Of a stretch of DNA of 7,404 nt, positions 1 to 6,222 are shown in pieces. The DNA comes from an uncultured Chromatiales bacterium (lineage in GTDB: Bacteria > Pseudomonadota > Gammaproteobacteria > Steroidobacterales > GCA-2729495). The notes under the pieces were generated by a model that had not been told where the DNA came from, did no database searches, and worked only from the letters and a program-made list of their open reading frames with translations. The stretch's first letter is position 1; each line of letters starts with the position of its first letter. Location of the stretch: positions 1 through 7,404 of the forward strand of contig CAJXQV010000058.1 of NCBI GenBank assembly GCA_913058165.1, read 5' to 3'. The position numbers were made by a program, and so were the translations under genes.

Positions 1-217
1 ACACAAGACCATTTTGATCAACAGCCGGCGCGTCGGTATAGAGGTAATCAGCACTAATAAGCTGCCATTCCTCACCCGGCAACAACACCGATTCTGCTAA
101 CGGATAAACAAGTTCTATCTGGTCATCGGGCTGACTGCACTGGGTAAGCGCCAAAGCTGACACAACAACACTAACGCGTAATCCAGCATGCAACCGCAAC
201 TTAGCAGTGGACAACAT
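1..217 (-). CDS. partial hypothetical protein, possible exported or lipoprotein N-terminus
   Basis: The minus strand is open from the left edge up to a TAG at 302-304. The first ATG in that frame is at 215-217 and gives 72 residues before the window ends. The translation starts MLSTAKLRLHAGLRVSVVVS, with basic residues followed by a hydrophobic run (VSVVVSALALTQ), a Cys at residue 27 and then a polar stretch (SQPDDQIE). This resembles an export signal, perhaps of a lipoprotein, but Gln before the Cys is not a normal lipobox residue. No good Shine-Dalgarno lies at a proper distance from the ATG: the GAGGTG at 236-241 is 18 nt away. The frame also continues plausibly upstream of the ATG, so the region could instead be the middle of a protein with a broken reading frame. 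I do not recognise the family. A chance open frame remains possible. Confidence 0.35.
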   Translation of the reverse strand, partial: MLSTAKLRLHAGLRVSVVVSALALTQCSQPDDQIELVYPLAESVLLPGEEWQLISADYLYTDAPAVDQNGLV

Positions 218-891
218 AGGGAAACCGGTCACAAACACCTCACGATTTAAAACTTGCTTTGTGGCCAAGGCCAGCTGCAATGCCTGAGCATTTGTGCCGG
301 ACTATGAGCAGATAAATATGCCAGAAATCTAGCACGATTCAGGGGTCGCCGTAAGTAACTGGGCTGTAAATCGGCAGGAAGAGCGGAGACAGCACCTTCA
401 AAAAGCTCGTGTCGTCAGGGAAAAACGCCCAGCCCACCTTCCCAACAACAGTTGCGGCAAATACATTCCTCATAACTCGGCCTTTGCCCCATGCCAATAG
501 CCGTTAGCCCACAGCAATTATGCAACGATAGTTAGCTTGCGTCTTATTGGCTTTGCTGCTTAGATTGCCACATACGCGCAATGCTTAGTATTCGATTATT
601 GCTAAACTATAATAAAGAGCCGCACGCGAACATGATTGTACTCTATACAAAAATAACGCAACCCTGTTGCGCTGATCGAGGCATTGAATCTTTTGCCGTA
701 TTCGGTGGCGGATTTATCTCGGGCTCTGTGGTCAATCAATATGATCGATGCAAGGCGGCTTGCCTTAAAGGCCGACAATTCTTCGCGCGATTTGGCTTCA
801 TTAATTGTTATGGTCCGGTGCAGGAAGAACTGGCACAGAAACATTCTTGTGCCGTGGGTGTATGGGCGGAAGCCGACTGGCAAGGACCACT
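218..891. other. region without a recognised gene, possible decayed minus-strand gene
   Basis: No recognisable protein or RNA gene was found in about 670 bases. On the minus strand, one frame reads from an ATG at 490-492 through a Cys-rich stretch (ECICRNCC), meets a TGA at 415-417, and continues for 55 codons to a TAA at 247-249. A second minus frame is open from 301 to the left edge. Together these could be one gene broken by a stop and a frameshift, but no family supports this. Between 581 and 895 there are open frames on both strands. None has a good ribosome binding site or a recognisable domain, and they overlap one another, so I treat them as chance. Confidence 0.4.
585..613 (+). promoter_or_regulatory. 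weak sigma70-like promoter candidate upstream of the Nudix gene
   Basis: A perfect TATAAT lies at 608-613. At 17 bp spacing upstream is TTAGTA (585-590), which matches only three of six consensus -35 bases. Transcription would begin near 620 and leave a leader of about 270 nt before the Nudix start at 892. In this AT-rich stretch the match could be chance. Confidence 0.25.
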
Positions 892-1473
892 ATGAAAACC
901 AACACCAACATCACACCTAGCGGAGTCGTTCAGAACTACTGCTCTAAATGCGGTAGCAAACTTACTGTGTCGCAGCCTGACGGAGACAACAAGCTCCGAT
1001 ATATCTGCTCAGACTGCGATACCGTGCATTACGAAAACCCAAAAATGGTGGTCGGATGCGTCGTAAGTCATCAAGGCAAGATACTGCTCTGCAGACGGGC
1101 CATTGAGCCGCGGGCCAATTTCTGGACGGTTCCGGGAGGCTTCATGGAACTGAATGAGACAATCGTCGCCGCAGCCATGCGCGAAACCTACGAAGAAGCC
1201 CTAGCCGAGGTCGAAATCGATGGCATGTTGGCAGTTATCGACGTAGTTCATGCCAGGCAGGCGCATATTTTCTTTCATGGCAGCCTAAAGGGCGACAGCT
1301 ATGGCGTAGGCGAAGAATCAACCGATACCAGACTTTTCGCCCCGGCCGATATCCCCTGGAATGAAATCGCCTTTCCCAGCGGAATTATGGCGCTGAAGCA
1401 CTATCTGCACCTGCTTGAAACCAATGAGCAAGGCGTCTTATACGCGCAAGCCGGGCGCATAAACCTCACCTGA
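892..1473 (+). CDS. Zn-ribbon Nudix hydrolase
   Basis: This is a 193-residue Nudix-family hydrolase, an enzyme class that cleaves nucleoside diphosphates linked to another moiety; the substrate cannot be read from the sequence. The N-terminus carries a zinc ribbon with CSKC (17-20) and CSDC (39-42), as in the Nudix_N_2 type domain. The Nudix box follows at about 83-105: GGFMELNE, then RETYEEA with the metal-binding glutamates. The box ends EEALA where the classic consensus has Gly; Ala-rich endings of this kind occur in this Zn-ribbon subfamily. Conserved family stretches such as CRRAIEPR, FWTVPGGF and GEES are present. The frame is open upstream to an ATG at 805, but I chose the ATG at 892 because AAGGA (882-886) lies 5 nt before it and the upstream residues do not resemble the family. 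A GCGGC/GCCGC hairpin (1485-1500) follows 11 nt after the stop without a T-tract. Confidence 0.93.
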   Translation: MKTNTNITPSGVVQNYCSKCGSKLTVSQPDGDNKLRYICSDCDTVHYENPKMVVGCVVSHQGKILLCRRAIEPRANFWTVPGGFMELNETIVAAAMRETYEEALAEVEIDGMLAVIDVVHARQAHIFFHGSLKGDSYGVGEESTDTRLFAPADIPWNEIAFPSGIMALKHYLHLLETNEQGVLYAQAGRINLT

Positions 1474-1550
1474 GCCGATGCTCTGCGGCAAACCGGCCGC
1501 GATAGACTCGTTCACTGCTTGCACCGGATGGACGAGTTACACATTTACAG

Positions 1551-1579
1551 TTGGCATCTGAGGCTTATCCGTCTAAAGT
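1551..1579 (+). promoter_or_regulatory. sigma70-type promoter candidate for fdxA
   Basis: TTGGCA (1551-1556, five of six -35 consensus bases) is separated by exactly 17 bp from TAAAGT (1574-1579, four of six -10 bases). The expected transcription start near 1586 gives a leader of about 42 nt before fdxA. The transcript would therefore begin just before the hairpin at 1592-1604. The assignment rests on pattern matching only. Confidence 0.45.
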
Positions 1580-1591
1580 ACGCCGCATCTA

Positions 1592-1612
1592 GGGTTCTGA
1601 ACCCGATTTTTT
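1592..1612 (+). terminator. hairpin with U-tract in the fdxA leader
   Basis: GGGTT (1592-1596) and AACCC (1600-1604) form a 5-bp stem with a 3-nt loop, followed after two bases by six T (1607-1612). This has the layout of a small intrinsic terminator. It may end transcripts coming from the Nudix gene 118 nt upstream, or act as an attenuator or 5' stabilising hairpin for fdxA. The fdxA Shine-Dalgarno begins only 4 nt after the T-tract, at 1617. Confidence 0.45.
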
Positions 1613-1627
1613 AGCCAGGAGAGTTTC

Positions 1628-1951
1628 GTGACTTTTGTCGTTACCGAAAGCTGCATTCGTTGCAAATATCAAGATTGTATTGAAGTTTGTCCTGTGGATT
1701 GTTTCCACGTTGGGCCCAACATGCTGGTTATCAACCCGGATGAGTGCATTGACTGCACCCTGTGTGAACCAGAATGCCCGGTCGAAGCGATTTATGCTGA
1801 GGACGAACTGCCGGACGGTCAGGAGAAGTTCATTGAATTGAACGCCGAGCTGTCGCAGATCTGGCCGGTTATTACCGAGATCAGTGACGTACCGGAAGAT
1901 GCCGACGACTGGAAAGATAAAAAAGACAAAATCCAGTACCTCGAGCGCTAA
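1628..1951 (+). CDS. fdxA: 7Fe ferredoxin, [3Fe-4S][4Fe-4S], Azotobacter FdI type
   Basis: This is a small soluble cytoplasmic electron carrier of 107 residues, the same length as the Azotobacter vinelandii ferredoxin I family. The cysteines occur at 9, 12, 17, 21, 25, 40, 43, 46 and 50, in the exact FdI arrangement. By homology, C9, C17 and C50 bind the [3Fe-4S] cluster and C21, C40, C43 and C46 bind the [4Fe-4S] cluster. The family-typical C-terminal tail is present, from [13 protein letters not shown] to the final QYLER. The start is GTG at 1628, supported by a strong AGGAGA (1617-1622) with a 5-nt spacer and by alignment of MTFVVTESC with the family N-terminus. It appears monocistronic, with its own promoter candidate upstream and a strong terminator 29 nt downstream. 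The physiological redox partner cannot be inferred from this context. Confidence 0.97.
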   Translation: MTFVVTESCIRCKYQDCIEVCPVDCFHVGPNMLVINPDECIDCTLCEPECPVEAIYAEDELPDGQEKFIELNAELSQIWPVITEISDVPEDADDWKDKKDKIQYLER

Positions 1952-1980
1952 CAAACTTGTCTCCACAGCAAAGGCTAAGC

Positions 1981-2017
1981 ATAAAAAAGGGCGTGTCAGT
2001 GACACGCCCTTTTTTAT
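1981..2017. terminator. two-way intrinsic terminator between fdxA and dsbC
   Basis: A perfect 17-bp inverted repeat (1981-1997 with 2001-2017) encloses a 3-nt loop AGT. Its GC-rich core GGGCGTGTC/GACACGCCC is flanked by six A on the left and six T on the right, so it works as a terminator read in either direction. It sits between convergent fdxA (ending 1951) and dsbC (ending 2063) and probably serves both. Confidence 0.93.
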
Positions 2018-2062
2018 TACTCTATATATTTATGCTTGGCATATTTCGCTGACAATAAAAAC

Positions 2063-2824
2063 TTACGGCGCAGTCGCCGCTATTTCATCAAGTCGTTCTC
2101 TCAACTCCGGCGCCGGCACATAACCGGCAATCAATACGCCGGTTTCGGTCATGATGGCAGGGGTCCCGGTAACGCCTGCAGCGAGGCCCAATTTGTAATG
2201 CGTTTCAACCGGTGTAGGCCCGCAATCATTCGCTGGAGCATCAAGACCTGCTTTGGCGTTAGTCAATGCGGCAGCCCTGTCATCGGCACACCAGACATTA
2301 TTCGCCTTCGTCCAACTCGGAGTATTGGGCCCGGATCGTGGAAAGAACATGTACTGCACACGTATACCCAAATCGGTATACGCTTGAATCTCACGATGCA
2401 GCTTACGACAATAGCCACAATCGATATCGGTAAATACGGTAACGGTGTAATCCGGCTTACCGTCAGCCACATCAAACACAACCATGGTGTCGGGATCGGC
2501 ATTGGTCAGGGCTTCGGCGCGGGCAATAGCACGACCCTCTTCAGTGACATTTACCTTTTTCAATACATCGTAGGCATCACCCTGAATGAGGTAACGACCA
2601 TCCTTTGTGGCATACAGCAAAGTGCCATCAAAGCTCACTTCGAGCAATCCGGTAACCTTTGATGCCTTAATGTCACCCGGCTTGATGTTATCGAACTGCT
2701 CCATCAGCAGTTTATGACCGGCAGGCACGTTATCCTGCGCCACCGCCACACCGAACAAGAGGAAGCTGGCCAGCGCCAAAAACATTAGGGAAACGTACTC
2801 ATTTATTCTGGATGTAAACATCAT
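2063..2824 (-). CDS. dsbC: thiol:disulfide interchange protein DsbC
   Basis: This is a periplasmic disulfide isomerase that reshuffles wrong disulfides in exported proteins and is kept reduced by DsbD in known systems. The product from the ATG at 2822-2824 has 253 residues. A signal peptide has its hydrophobic core at about 11-28 and a cleavage site AVA|QD after residue 29. An N-terminal dimerisation region (about 30-95) and a linker are followed by a thioredoxin fold with the active site CGYC (136-139), the cis-proline loop TGTPA (Pro222) and a second cysteine pair (C179, C201) equivalent to the structural disulfide of E. coli DsbC. The frame can be extended to a TTG at 2842, but that adds a charged segment before the signal peptide. 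The neighbouring ATG at 2819-2821 is an equally possible start, lying 7 nt after GAGA. In E. coli dsbC also follows xerD; here a strong hairpin separates them, so dsbC probably has its own promoter. Confidence 0.95.
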   Translation of the reverse strand: MMFTSRINEYVSLMFLALASFLLFGVAVAQDNVPAGHKLLMEQFDNIKPGDIKASKVTGLLEVSFDGTLLYATKDGRYLIQGDAYDVLKKVNVTEEGRAIARAEALTNADPDTMVVFDVADGKPDYTVTVFTDIDCGYCRKLHREIQAYTDLGIRVQYMFFPRSGPNTPSWTKANNVWCADDRAAALTNAKAGLDAPANDCGPTPVETHYKLGLAAGVTGTPAIMTETGVLIAGYVPAPELRERLDEIAATAP

Positions 2825-2861
2825 AAATTCTCTAGCACTCAAAAAATAACCGGATTGAGTT

Positions 2862-2891
2862 GTGGGACATCAAAACCCACTCGATGTTCCC
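2862..2891 (-). promoter_or_regulatory. overlapping alternative stem-loops in the dsbC leader
   Basis: Read on the minus strand, GGGAACATC (2883-2891) can pair with GATGTCCC (2864-2871) with one bulged base. GTGGG (2876-2880) can instead pair with CCCAC (2862-2866). The two stems share bases 2864-2866 and cannot form together. They lie about 40 to 65 nt upstream of the dsbC start. A regulatory role is speculation and either stem could be chance. Confidence 0.25.
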
Positions 2892-2953
2892 AGCTACCCG
2901 ACAAAGAAAATAGCGAGCCACTCTGTCACCAGCGGCGACTCTAGCACAACTGC

Positions 2954-3008
2954 TTAATCCTTAAATAAAAATGGACGCCACTGGCGTCCATTTTTATTTA
3001 AGGATTAA
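2954..3008. terminator. 26-bp perfect inverted repeat, terminator between xerD and dsbC
   Basis: Bases 2954-2979 are perfectly complementary to 2983-3008 around a 3-nt loop ACT. The GC core TGGACGCC/GGCGTCCA is flanked by A5 and T5 and then by a further AT-rich symmetric extension. It begins 12 nt after the xerD stop and resembles a very strong intrinsic terminator readable on both strands. It should stop xerD transcription before dsbC. Confidence 0.9.
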
Positions 3009-3019
3009 AGTCTACTAGC

Positions 3020-3940
3020 CTATCCTCGCGGATGATGCTGACCGTGCAACTCTTTCATGCGGGCACGTGCCACATGGGTATATATCTGGGTCGTTGAAAG
3101 ATCACTGTGACCCAGCAACATCTGCACCACGCGCAAATCTGCGCCGTTATTTAGCAGATGCGTCGCAAATGCGTGACGCAGAGTGTGCGGTGACATCTTG
3201 CTCTTAATCTCTGCCAGTTTCGAATAACGCTTAATAATGTGCCAAAATGCCTGGCGGGTCATCCGGTCTCCACGGCGAGTGGGAAAGAGATAATCAGTCT
3301 GCCTGTCCAGCAAAATTTCGAAGCGCGCACCGTTAATAAAATCGCGCAACCAGCGCTGAGATTCCTCACCCAACGGAATAAGTCGTTCGCGACCGCCCTT
3401 ACCGACAATCCGAGCAACACCCTGATTAAGATTAACCTCCGACTGCTTCAGGTTAATGAGTTCAGAAACACGCAGACCGGTGGCGTACAAAACCTCAAGC
3501 ATAGTCCGGTCACGATAACCGAGCGCGGATTTAACATTGGGCGCATTAAGTAACGCTTCAACTTCGGCCTCAGTCAGTGACTGCGGCAACGAACGGCCAA
3601 TGCGTGGCATTTCAATTTTAGCGGTGGGGTCCTGCTGAATCTGAGCTTCACGCAGCAGGTACCGGTAAAAACGGCGGAAGCTCGACAGCTGTCTCGCGGT
3701 CGAGCGCGGCTTTGCGCCCTCTTCGGTGCGCCAAGCAATAAATGCCAGCAGGTCACTGCGGGTTGCATATATAAGGCTGGTATCGCGTTTGGCCAACCAT
3801 TTGCGCAAAGACACGAGATCCGCACGGTATGCGCCCAGTGTATTTACAGAAAGCCCGCGTTCCATCCAAATTGCATCGAGAAACTGGTCGATAATAACCT
3901 CGGACGAATTCGTAACCGGTTGTTCAGTATTATGTGACAT
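3020..3940 (-). CDS. xerD: site-specific tyrosine recombinase XerD
   Basis: XerD acts with XerC at the dif site near the replication terminus to resolve chromosome dimers, under control of FtsK. The 306-residue product is close to the usual length of about 300. The N-terminal SAM-like core-binding domain spans roughly 15-100 and the catalytic domain about 115-300. All catalytic residues of the tyrosine recombinase family are visible: R157 (ATGLRVSEL), K181 (GKGGRERLIP), H252 and R255 (SPHTLRHAFATHLL), H278 (LLGHSDLSTTQIYTH) and nucleophile Y287. The DLSTTQIYTHV ending and SPHTLRHAFATHLLNNGADL stretch are typical of XerD rather than of phage integrases. The ATG at 3938-3940 is preceded by AAGAAG with a 7-nt gap. 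No attachment site or mobile gene lies beside it, consistent with a housekeeping role. Upstream is a divergent intergenic region. Confidence 0.95.
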   Translation of the reverse strand: MSHNTEQPVTNSSEVIIDQFLDAIWMERGLSVNTLGAYRADLVSLRKWLAKRDTSLIYATRSDLLAFIAWRTEEGAKPRSTARQLSSFRRFYRYLLREAQIQQDPTAKIEMPRIGRSLPQSLTEAEVEALLNAPNVKSALGYRDRTMLEVLYATGLRVSELINLKQSEVNLNQGVARIVGKGGRERLIPLGEESQRWLRDFINGARFEILLDRQTDYLFPTRRGDRMTRQAFWHIIKRYSKLAEIKSKMSPHTLRHAFATHLLNNGADLRVVQMLLGHSDLSTTQIYTHVARARMKELHGQHHPRG

Positions 3941-3989
3941 TAATTCACTTCTTTCTGGTCAGCAAACGTTTTAAATGGAACCTAATGCA

Positions 3990-4018
3990 CTGAGCACGGC
4001 ATAACATTTGCCTATACT
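3990..4018 (+). promoter_or_regulatory. possible promoter driving the structured intergenic region
   Basis: TATACT (4013-4018) matches five of six -10 bases. The -35 position 17 bp upstream, CTGAGC (3990-3995), is weak, with three matches. A start near 4025 would produce RNA running through the stem-loops at 4063-4170 towards the acyltransferase gene. Confidence 0.3.
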
Positions 4019-4062
4019 CCACCAATAACCTGATAATCAAGCTAGCATTACCGATCATCTGT

Positions 4063-4119
4063 GTGTCCGGAGCCTTAGTTCTGTTGGGACTACGCCAACC
4101 TTCCAGGCCCGGTGGACAT
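4063..4119 (+). ncRNA. candidate structured RNA element in the xerD/plsC intergenic region
   Basis: GTGTCC (4063-4068) pairs with GGACAT (4114-4119). After a 3-nt bulge, GG-A-GCCT (4069-4075) pairs with AGGCCC (4105-4110) with one bulged A. The interior offers two mutually exclusive hairpins: TAGTTC (4076-4081) with GGACTA (4087-4092), or GTTGG (4083-4087) with CCAAC (4095-4099). A nested stem of this kind is more than simple random pairing usually gives, but there is no conservation evidence. I could not match it to 6S RNA, SRP RNA, tmRNA or a known riboswitch. It could be the leader of the acyltransferase mRNA or a separate small RNA. Confidence 0.3.
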
Positions 4120-4137
4120 CAATACAAAATTGATTCC

Positions 4138-4170
4138 TCCTTATGGTTAAGGATTATGCTCAGTCATAAT
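4138..4170 (+). promoter_or_regulatory. two adjacent small stem-loops in the plsC leader
   Basis: TCCTTA (4138-4143) pairs with TAAGGA (4148-4153) around TGGT. Directly after it, ATTATG (4153-4158) pairs with CATAAT (4165-4170) around CTCAGT. The two perfect 6-bp stems share base 4153, so they can stack or compete at that position. A third short stem GTGA/TCAC (4181-4194) follows. There is no T-tract, so these are not terminators. Function unknown. Confidence 0.3.
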
Positions 4171-4189
4171 GTTAAGTGCCGTGACCGGG

Positions 4190-4217
4190 TTCACAAAAAC
4201 CAATAATGCAACATAAG
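4190..4217 (+). promoter_or_regulatory. weak promoter candidate just upstream of the acyltransferase
   Basis: TTCACA (4190-4195, five of six) and CATAAG (4212-4217, four of six) are spaced 16 bp apart. Transcription would start about 10 nt before the ATG at 4234, giving an mRNA too short for a normal ribosome binding site. This agrees with the lack of a clear Shine-Dalgarno there, but the match is weak. Confidence 0.2.
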
Positions 4218-4233
4218 CGACTGATTTAATTCA

Positions 4234-4968
4234 ATGTCTATAATGTATAACTGGCTAAAACGCGTTATTTTCGCGGTCTATGGACTGTGGGTATGGCTGG
4301 TTTTTATCGTTTTCGGCAGTGCCGTAACACTGCTGTTGGTGATCCTGCCGGGAATCGGCGCCCGTCGGGAACTCACACGCAGCGGAGCAATAATCGCGCT
4401 GGCACTTTCCGGACTGCGCCCGCGCATTACAGGCTTAGAGCTGCTTCCAGATGAACCCGGCGTAGTTGTAGCCAACCACGCCAGCTACCTCGACGGCATT
4501 GTGATGACTGCAATTTTACCGGCCCGCTTTCAGTATGTGGTGAAGCAGGAAATGAGCTCCGTACCCGGAGCCGGCTATATGCTTAAGCGTATCGGCACTC
4601 AATTTGTAAGTCGCGCACACGCACAAAGCAGCGCTGGTGGCGCACGCCGTATTATGAAGGCGGCGAAGAATCAGCAATCAATAGTTTTTTTTCCTGAAGG
4701 CACCTTTGTTGCGGAACCCGGGCTCAAGAAATTTCACAGCGGCGCATTCATCTCTGCCGCAAGCGGTGGGATGCCGGTCACACCTATTATTATCCATGGC
4801 ACACGAAAAATCCTGCCTGCTCAGCAGTGGTTCGCCCGCCCCGGCCGCATAGACGTCATTCTAAAGCCTGCCCACCGCATTGGTGCCGATGCCGAAGACG
4901 CGAAACAGCTGAAGCTGCTGTGCCGCCAGAGCATACTGGCCGAACTAAACGAACCTGATACCGCGTAG
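4234..4968 (+). CDS. 1-acyl-sn-glycerol-3-phosphate acyltransferase family protein (PlsC-like)
   Basis: This is a membrane-bound acyltransferase of the PlsC/LPLAT family, 244 residues, which probably transfers a fatty acyl group to lysophosphatidic acid in phospholipid synthesis. An N-terminal hydrophobic anchor spans about 8-40. The acyltransferase motifs follow in order: NHASYLD (catalytic H82 and D87), GTQFVSR (121-127), FPEGTF (153-158, substrate phosphate binding) and VTPIIIHGTR (182-191). The substrate is inferred from the family, and a related role on lyso-ornithine or other lipids is possible. The frame has a stop just upstream, so the start must be ATG 4234 or ATG 4243; neither has a good Shine-Dalgarno. 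A TATAAT sequence (4239-4244) overlaps the start region. The thiolase gene follows after 70 nt with no terminator between, so the two may be co-transcribed. Confidence 0.9.
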   Translation: MSIMYNWLKRVIFAVYGLWVWLVFIVFGSAVTLLLVILPGIGARRELTRSGAIIALALSGLRPRITGLELLPDEPGVVVANHASYLDGIVMTAILPARFQYVVKQEMSSVPGAGYMLKRIGTQFVSRAHAQSSAGGARRIMKAAKNQQSIVFFPEGTFVAEPGLKKFHSGAFISAASGGMPVTPIIIHGTRKILPAQQWFARPGRIDVILKPAHRIGADAEDAKQLKLLCRQSILAELNEPDTA

Positions 4969-5038
4969 TCTAAATTGTTACAATGATTTCTATAAAATAA
5001 GCACTCTTAAAACGAATACCTACACAGGACCGCACATC

Positions 5039-6211
5039 GTGAGCACTATTGTTATTGTCGCTGCCCGTCGAACACCTTTAGGTGGCTTTCAAGGTGTATT
5101 GTCATCGGTGAGCGCACCCGATCTGTCTGCCACCGCTACTCAAGCGTGCATTGCAGACTCCAAACTCAGCGCGGCAGATATCGATGAAGCCATCATCGGC
5201 TGTGTATTGCCCGCCGGTATCGGTCAGGCTCCGGCACGACAGGCGGTACTAAAAGCCGGCCTGCCACTCTCTACCGGTGCAACCACTATTAATAAGGTCT
5301 GCGGCTCAGGCATGAAAAGCGTCATGCTGGCCAGCGATATGATCAAAGCCGGCTCTGCTAAGGTGGTGCTCGCAGGCGGAATGGAATCAATGAGTGGCTC
5401 GCCCTACCTGTTACCAAAGGCTCGCGAGGGTTATCGCATGGGTCATCAGGAAGTTCTCGATCACATGTTCTTCGATGGTCTGCAGAATCCTTACGACGGA
5501 AACATGATGGGCCACTTTGCCGAAGAGACTTCAAAGAAGTACAACTTCACCCGCGAGGCGCAAGACAGTTTCGCTATTGAATCAGTGCAGCGCGCGCGTG
5601 CGGCCATTGAAAACGGTGCCTTTAATAGCGAAGTTGCTCCGGTACGCTTCACGCACCGTCGCAAAGAACATACCGTATCGGTCGACGAAGAGCCCGCGAA
5701 ACATGACCTCGAGGGCATCTCAACTATGCGTCCGGCTTTTGCCAAAGATGGCACGGTAACTGCGGCAACCTCATCATCAATTTCAGATGGTGCGGCTTCA
5801 CTCATTTTGATGAGCGAAGCAGAAGCCAAACAACGCGGCCTAACCCCACTGGCAAAAATTGTCGGTTACACCAGCCATTCACATGAGCCCGAGTGGTTCA
5901 CCACGGCGCCGATTGGTGCTGTTAAAGCATTACTTGAACAGGTGCAGTGGTCAGTTGATGATGTTGATCTGTTTGAAATAAATGAAGCCTTCGCCTGCGT
6001 CACCATGTCGGCCATGCATGATATTGGTATTGATCACGCGAAAGTTAACGTCAATGGCGGCGCCTGTGCCCTGGGCCATCCGATTGGCGCCAGCGGTGCA
6101 CGTATTTTAGTCACATTGATCCATGCATTAAAGAACCGAGGCTTGAGCAAAGGTATTGCATCACTGTGTATCGGCGGTGGTGAAGCTGTGGCTATGGCCA
6201 TAGAGATCTAG
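5039..6211 (+). CDS. acetyl-CoA acetyltransferase (biosynthetic thiolase, thiolase II type)
   Basis: This cytoplasmic thiolase condenses two acetyl-CoA to acetoacetyl-CoA or runs the reverse cleavage. At 390 residues it matches the length of the AtoB/PhaA type. The nucleophilic cysteine is C88 in [12 protein letters not shown]347 in [13 protein letters not shown] and C377 in SLCIGGGEA complete the catalytic site, each one position from Zoogloea thiolase C89/H348/C378. The family motifs GGMESMS and EINEAFA are also present. The start is GTG at 5039, supported by AGGA (5026-5029) with a 9-nt gap and by alignment of the first residues with the family. No PHB synthase or CoA-transferase lies beside it, so the exact pathway (acetoacetate use, PHB, or ketogenic step) is open. 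A short terminator follows. Confidence 0.95.
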   Translation: MSTIVIVAARRTPLGGFQGVLSSVSAPDLSATATQACIADSKLSAADIDEAIIGCVLPAGIGQAPARQAVLKAGLPLSTGATTINKVCGSGMKSVMLASDMIKAGSAKVVLAGGMESMSGSPYLLPKAREGYRMGHQEVLDHMFFDGLQNPYDGNMMGHFAEETSKKYNFTREAQDSFAIESVQRARAAIENGAFNSEVAPVRFTHRRKEHTVSVDEEPAKHDLEGISTMRPAFAKDGTVTAATSSSISDGAASLILMSEAEAKQRGLTPLAKIVGYTSHSHEPEWFTTAPIGAVKALLEQVQWSVDDVDLFEINEAFACVTMSAMHDIGIDHAKVNVNGGACALGHPIGASGARILVTLIHALKNRGLSKGIASLCIGGGEAVAMAIEI

Positions 6212-6222
6212 AACAGACTTAA

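Noticed and set aside
415..417. TGA inside a Cys-rich minus-strand frame, considered as a selenocysteine codon
   Set aside because: No convincing bacterial SECIS hairpin follows the TGA, and the surrounding frame matches no selenoprotein family. A broken or chance frame is simpler.
602..883. 93-codon minus-strand frame and overlapping plus-strand frames as genes
   Set aside because: They overlap one another, lack ribosome binding sites and show no recognisable domains.
1184..1210. Nudix box with Leu in place of the consensus Gly as a sign of an inactive enzyme
   Set aside because: The catalytic RE and EE residues are intact, and endings of this kind are normal in the Zn-ribbon Nudix subfamily.
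2825..2842. TTG at 2842 as the dsbC start
   Set aside because: It adds SAREF before two ATGs that lead directly into the signal peptide and have a better-placed GAGA upstream.
3020..3940. XerD-like gene as an integrase marking a mobile element
   Set aside because: Length, motifs and the adjacent dsbC match housekeeping XerD. There is no att-like repeat, excision gene or cargo.
4025..4200. 6S RNA, SRP RNA, tmRNA or tRNA in the xerD/plsC gap
   Set aside because: Short resemblances to 6S RNA (TCCGGAGCCTTAG) were seen, but the matching 5' half and closing stem are missing. No SRP GGAAGG loop, tmRNA ends or tRNA T-arm is present.
4156..4206. Leader peptide MLSHNVKCRDRVHKNQ in the plsC leader
   Set aside because: The Shine-Dalgarno-like AAGGA is only 2 nt from the ATG, and the peptide has no codon run suggesting attenuation.
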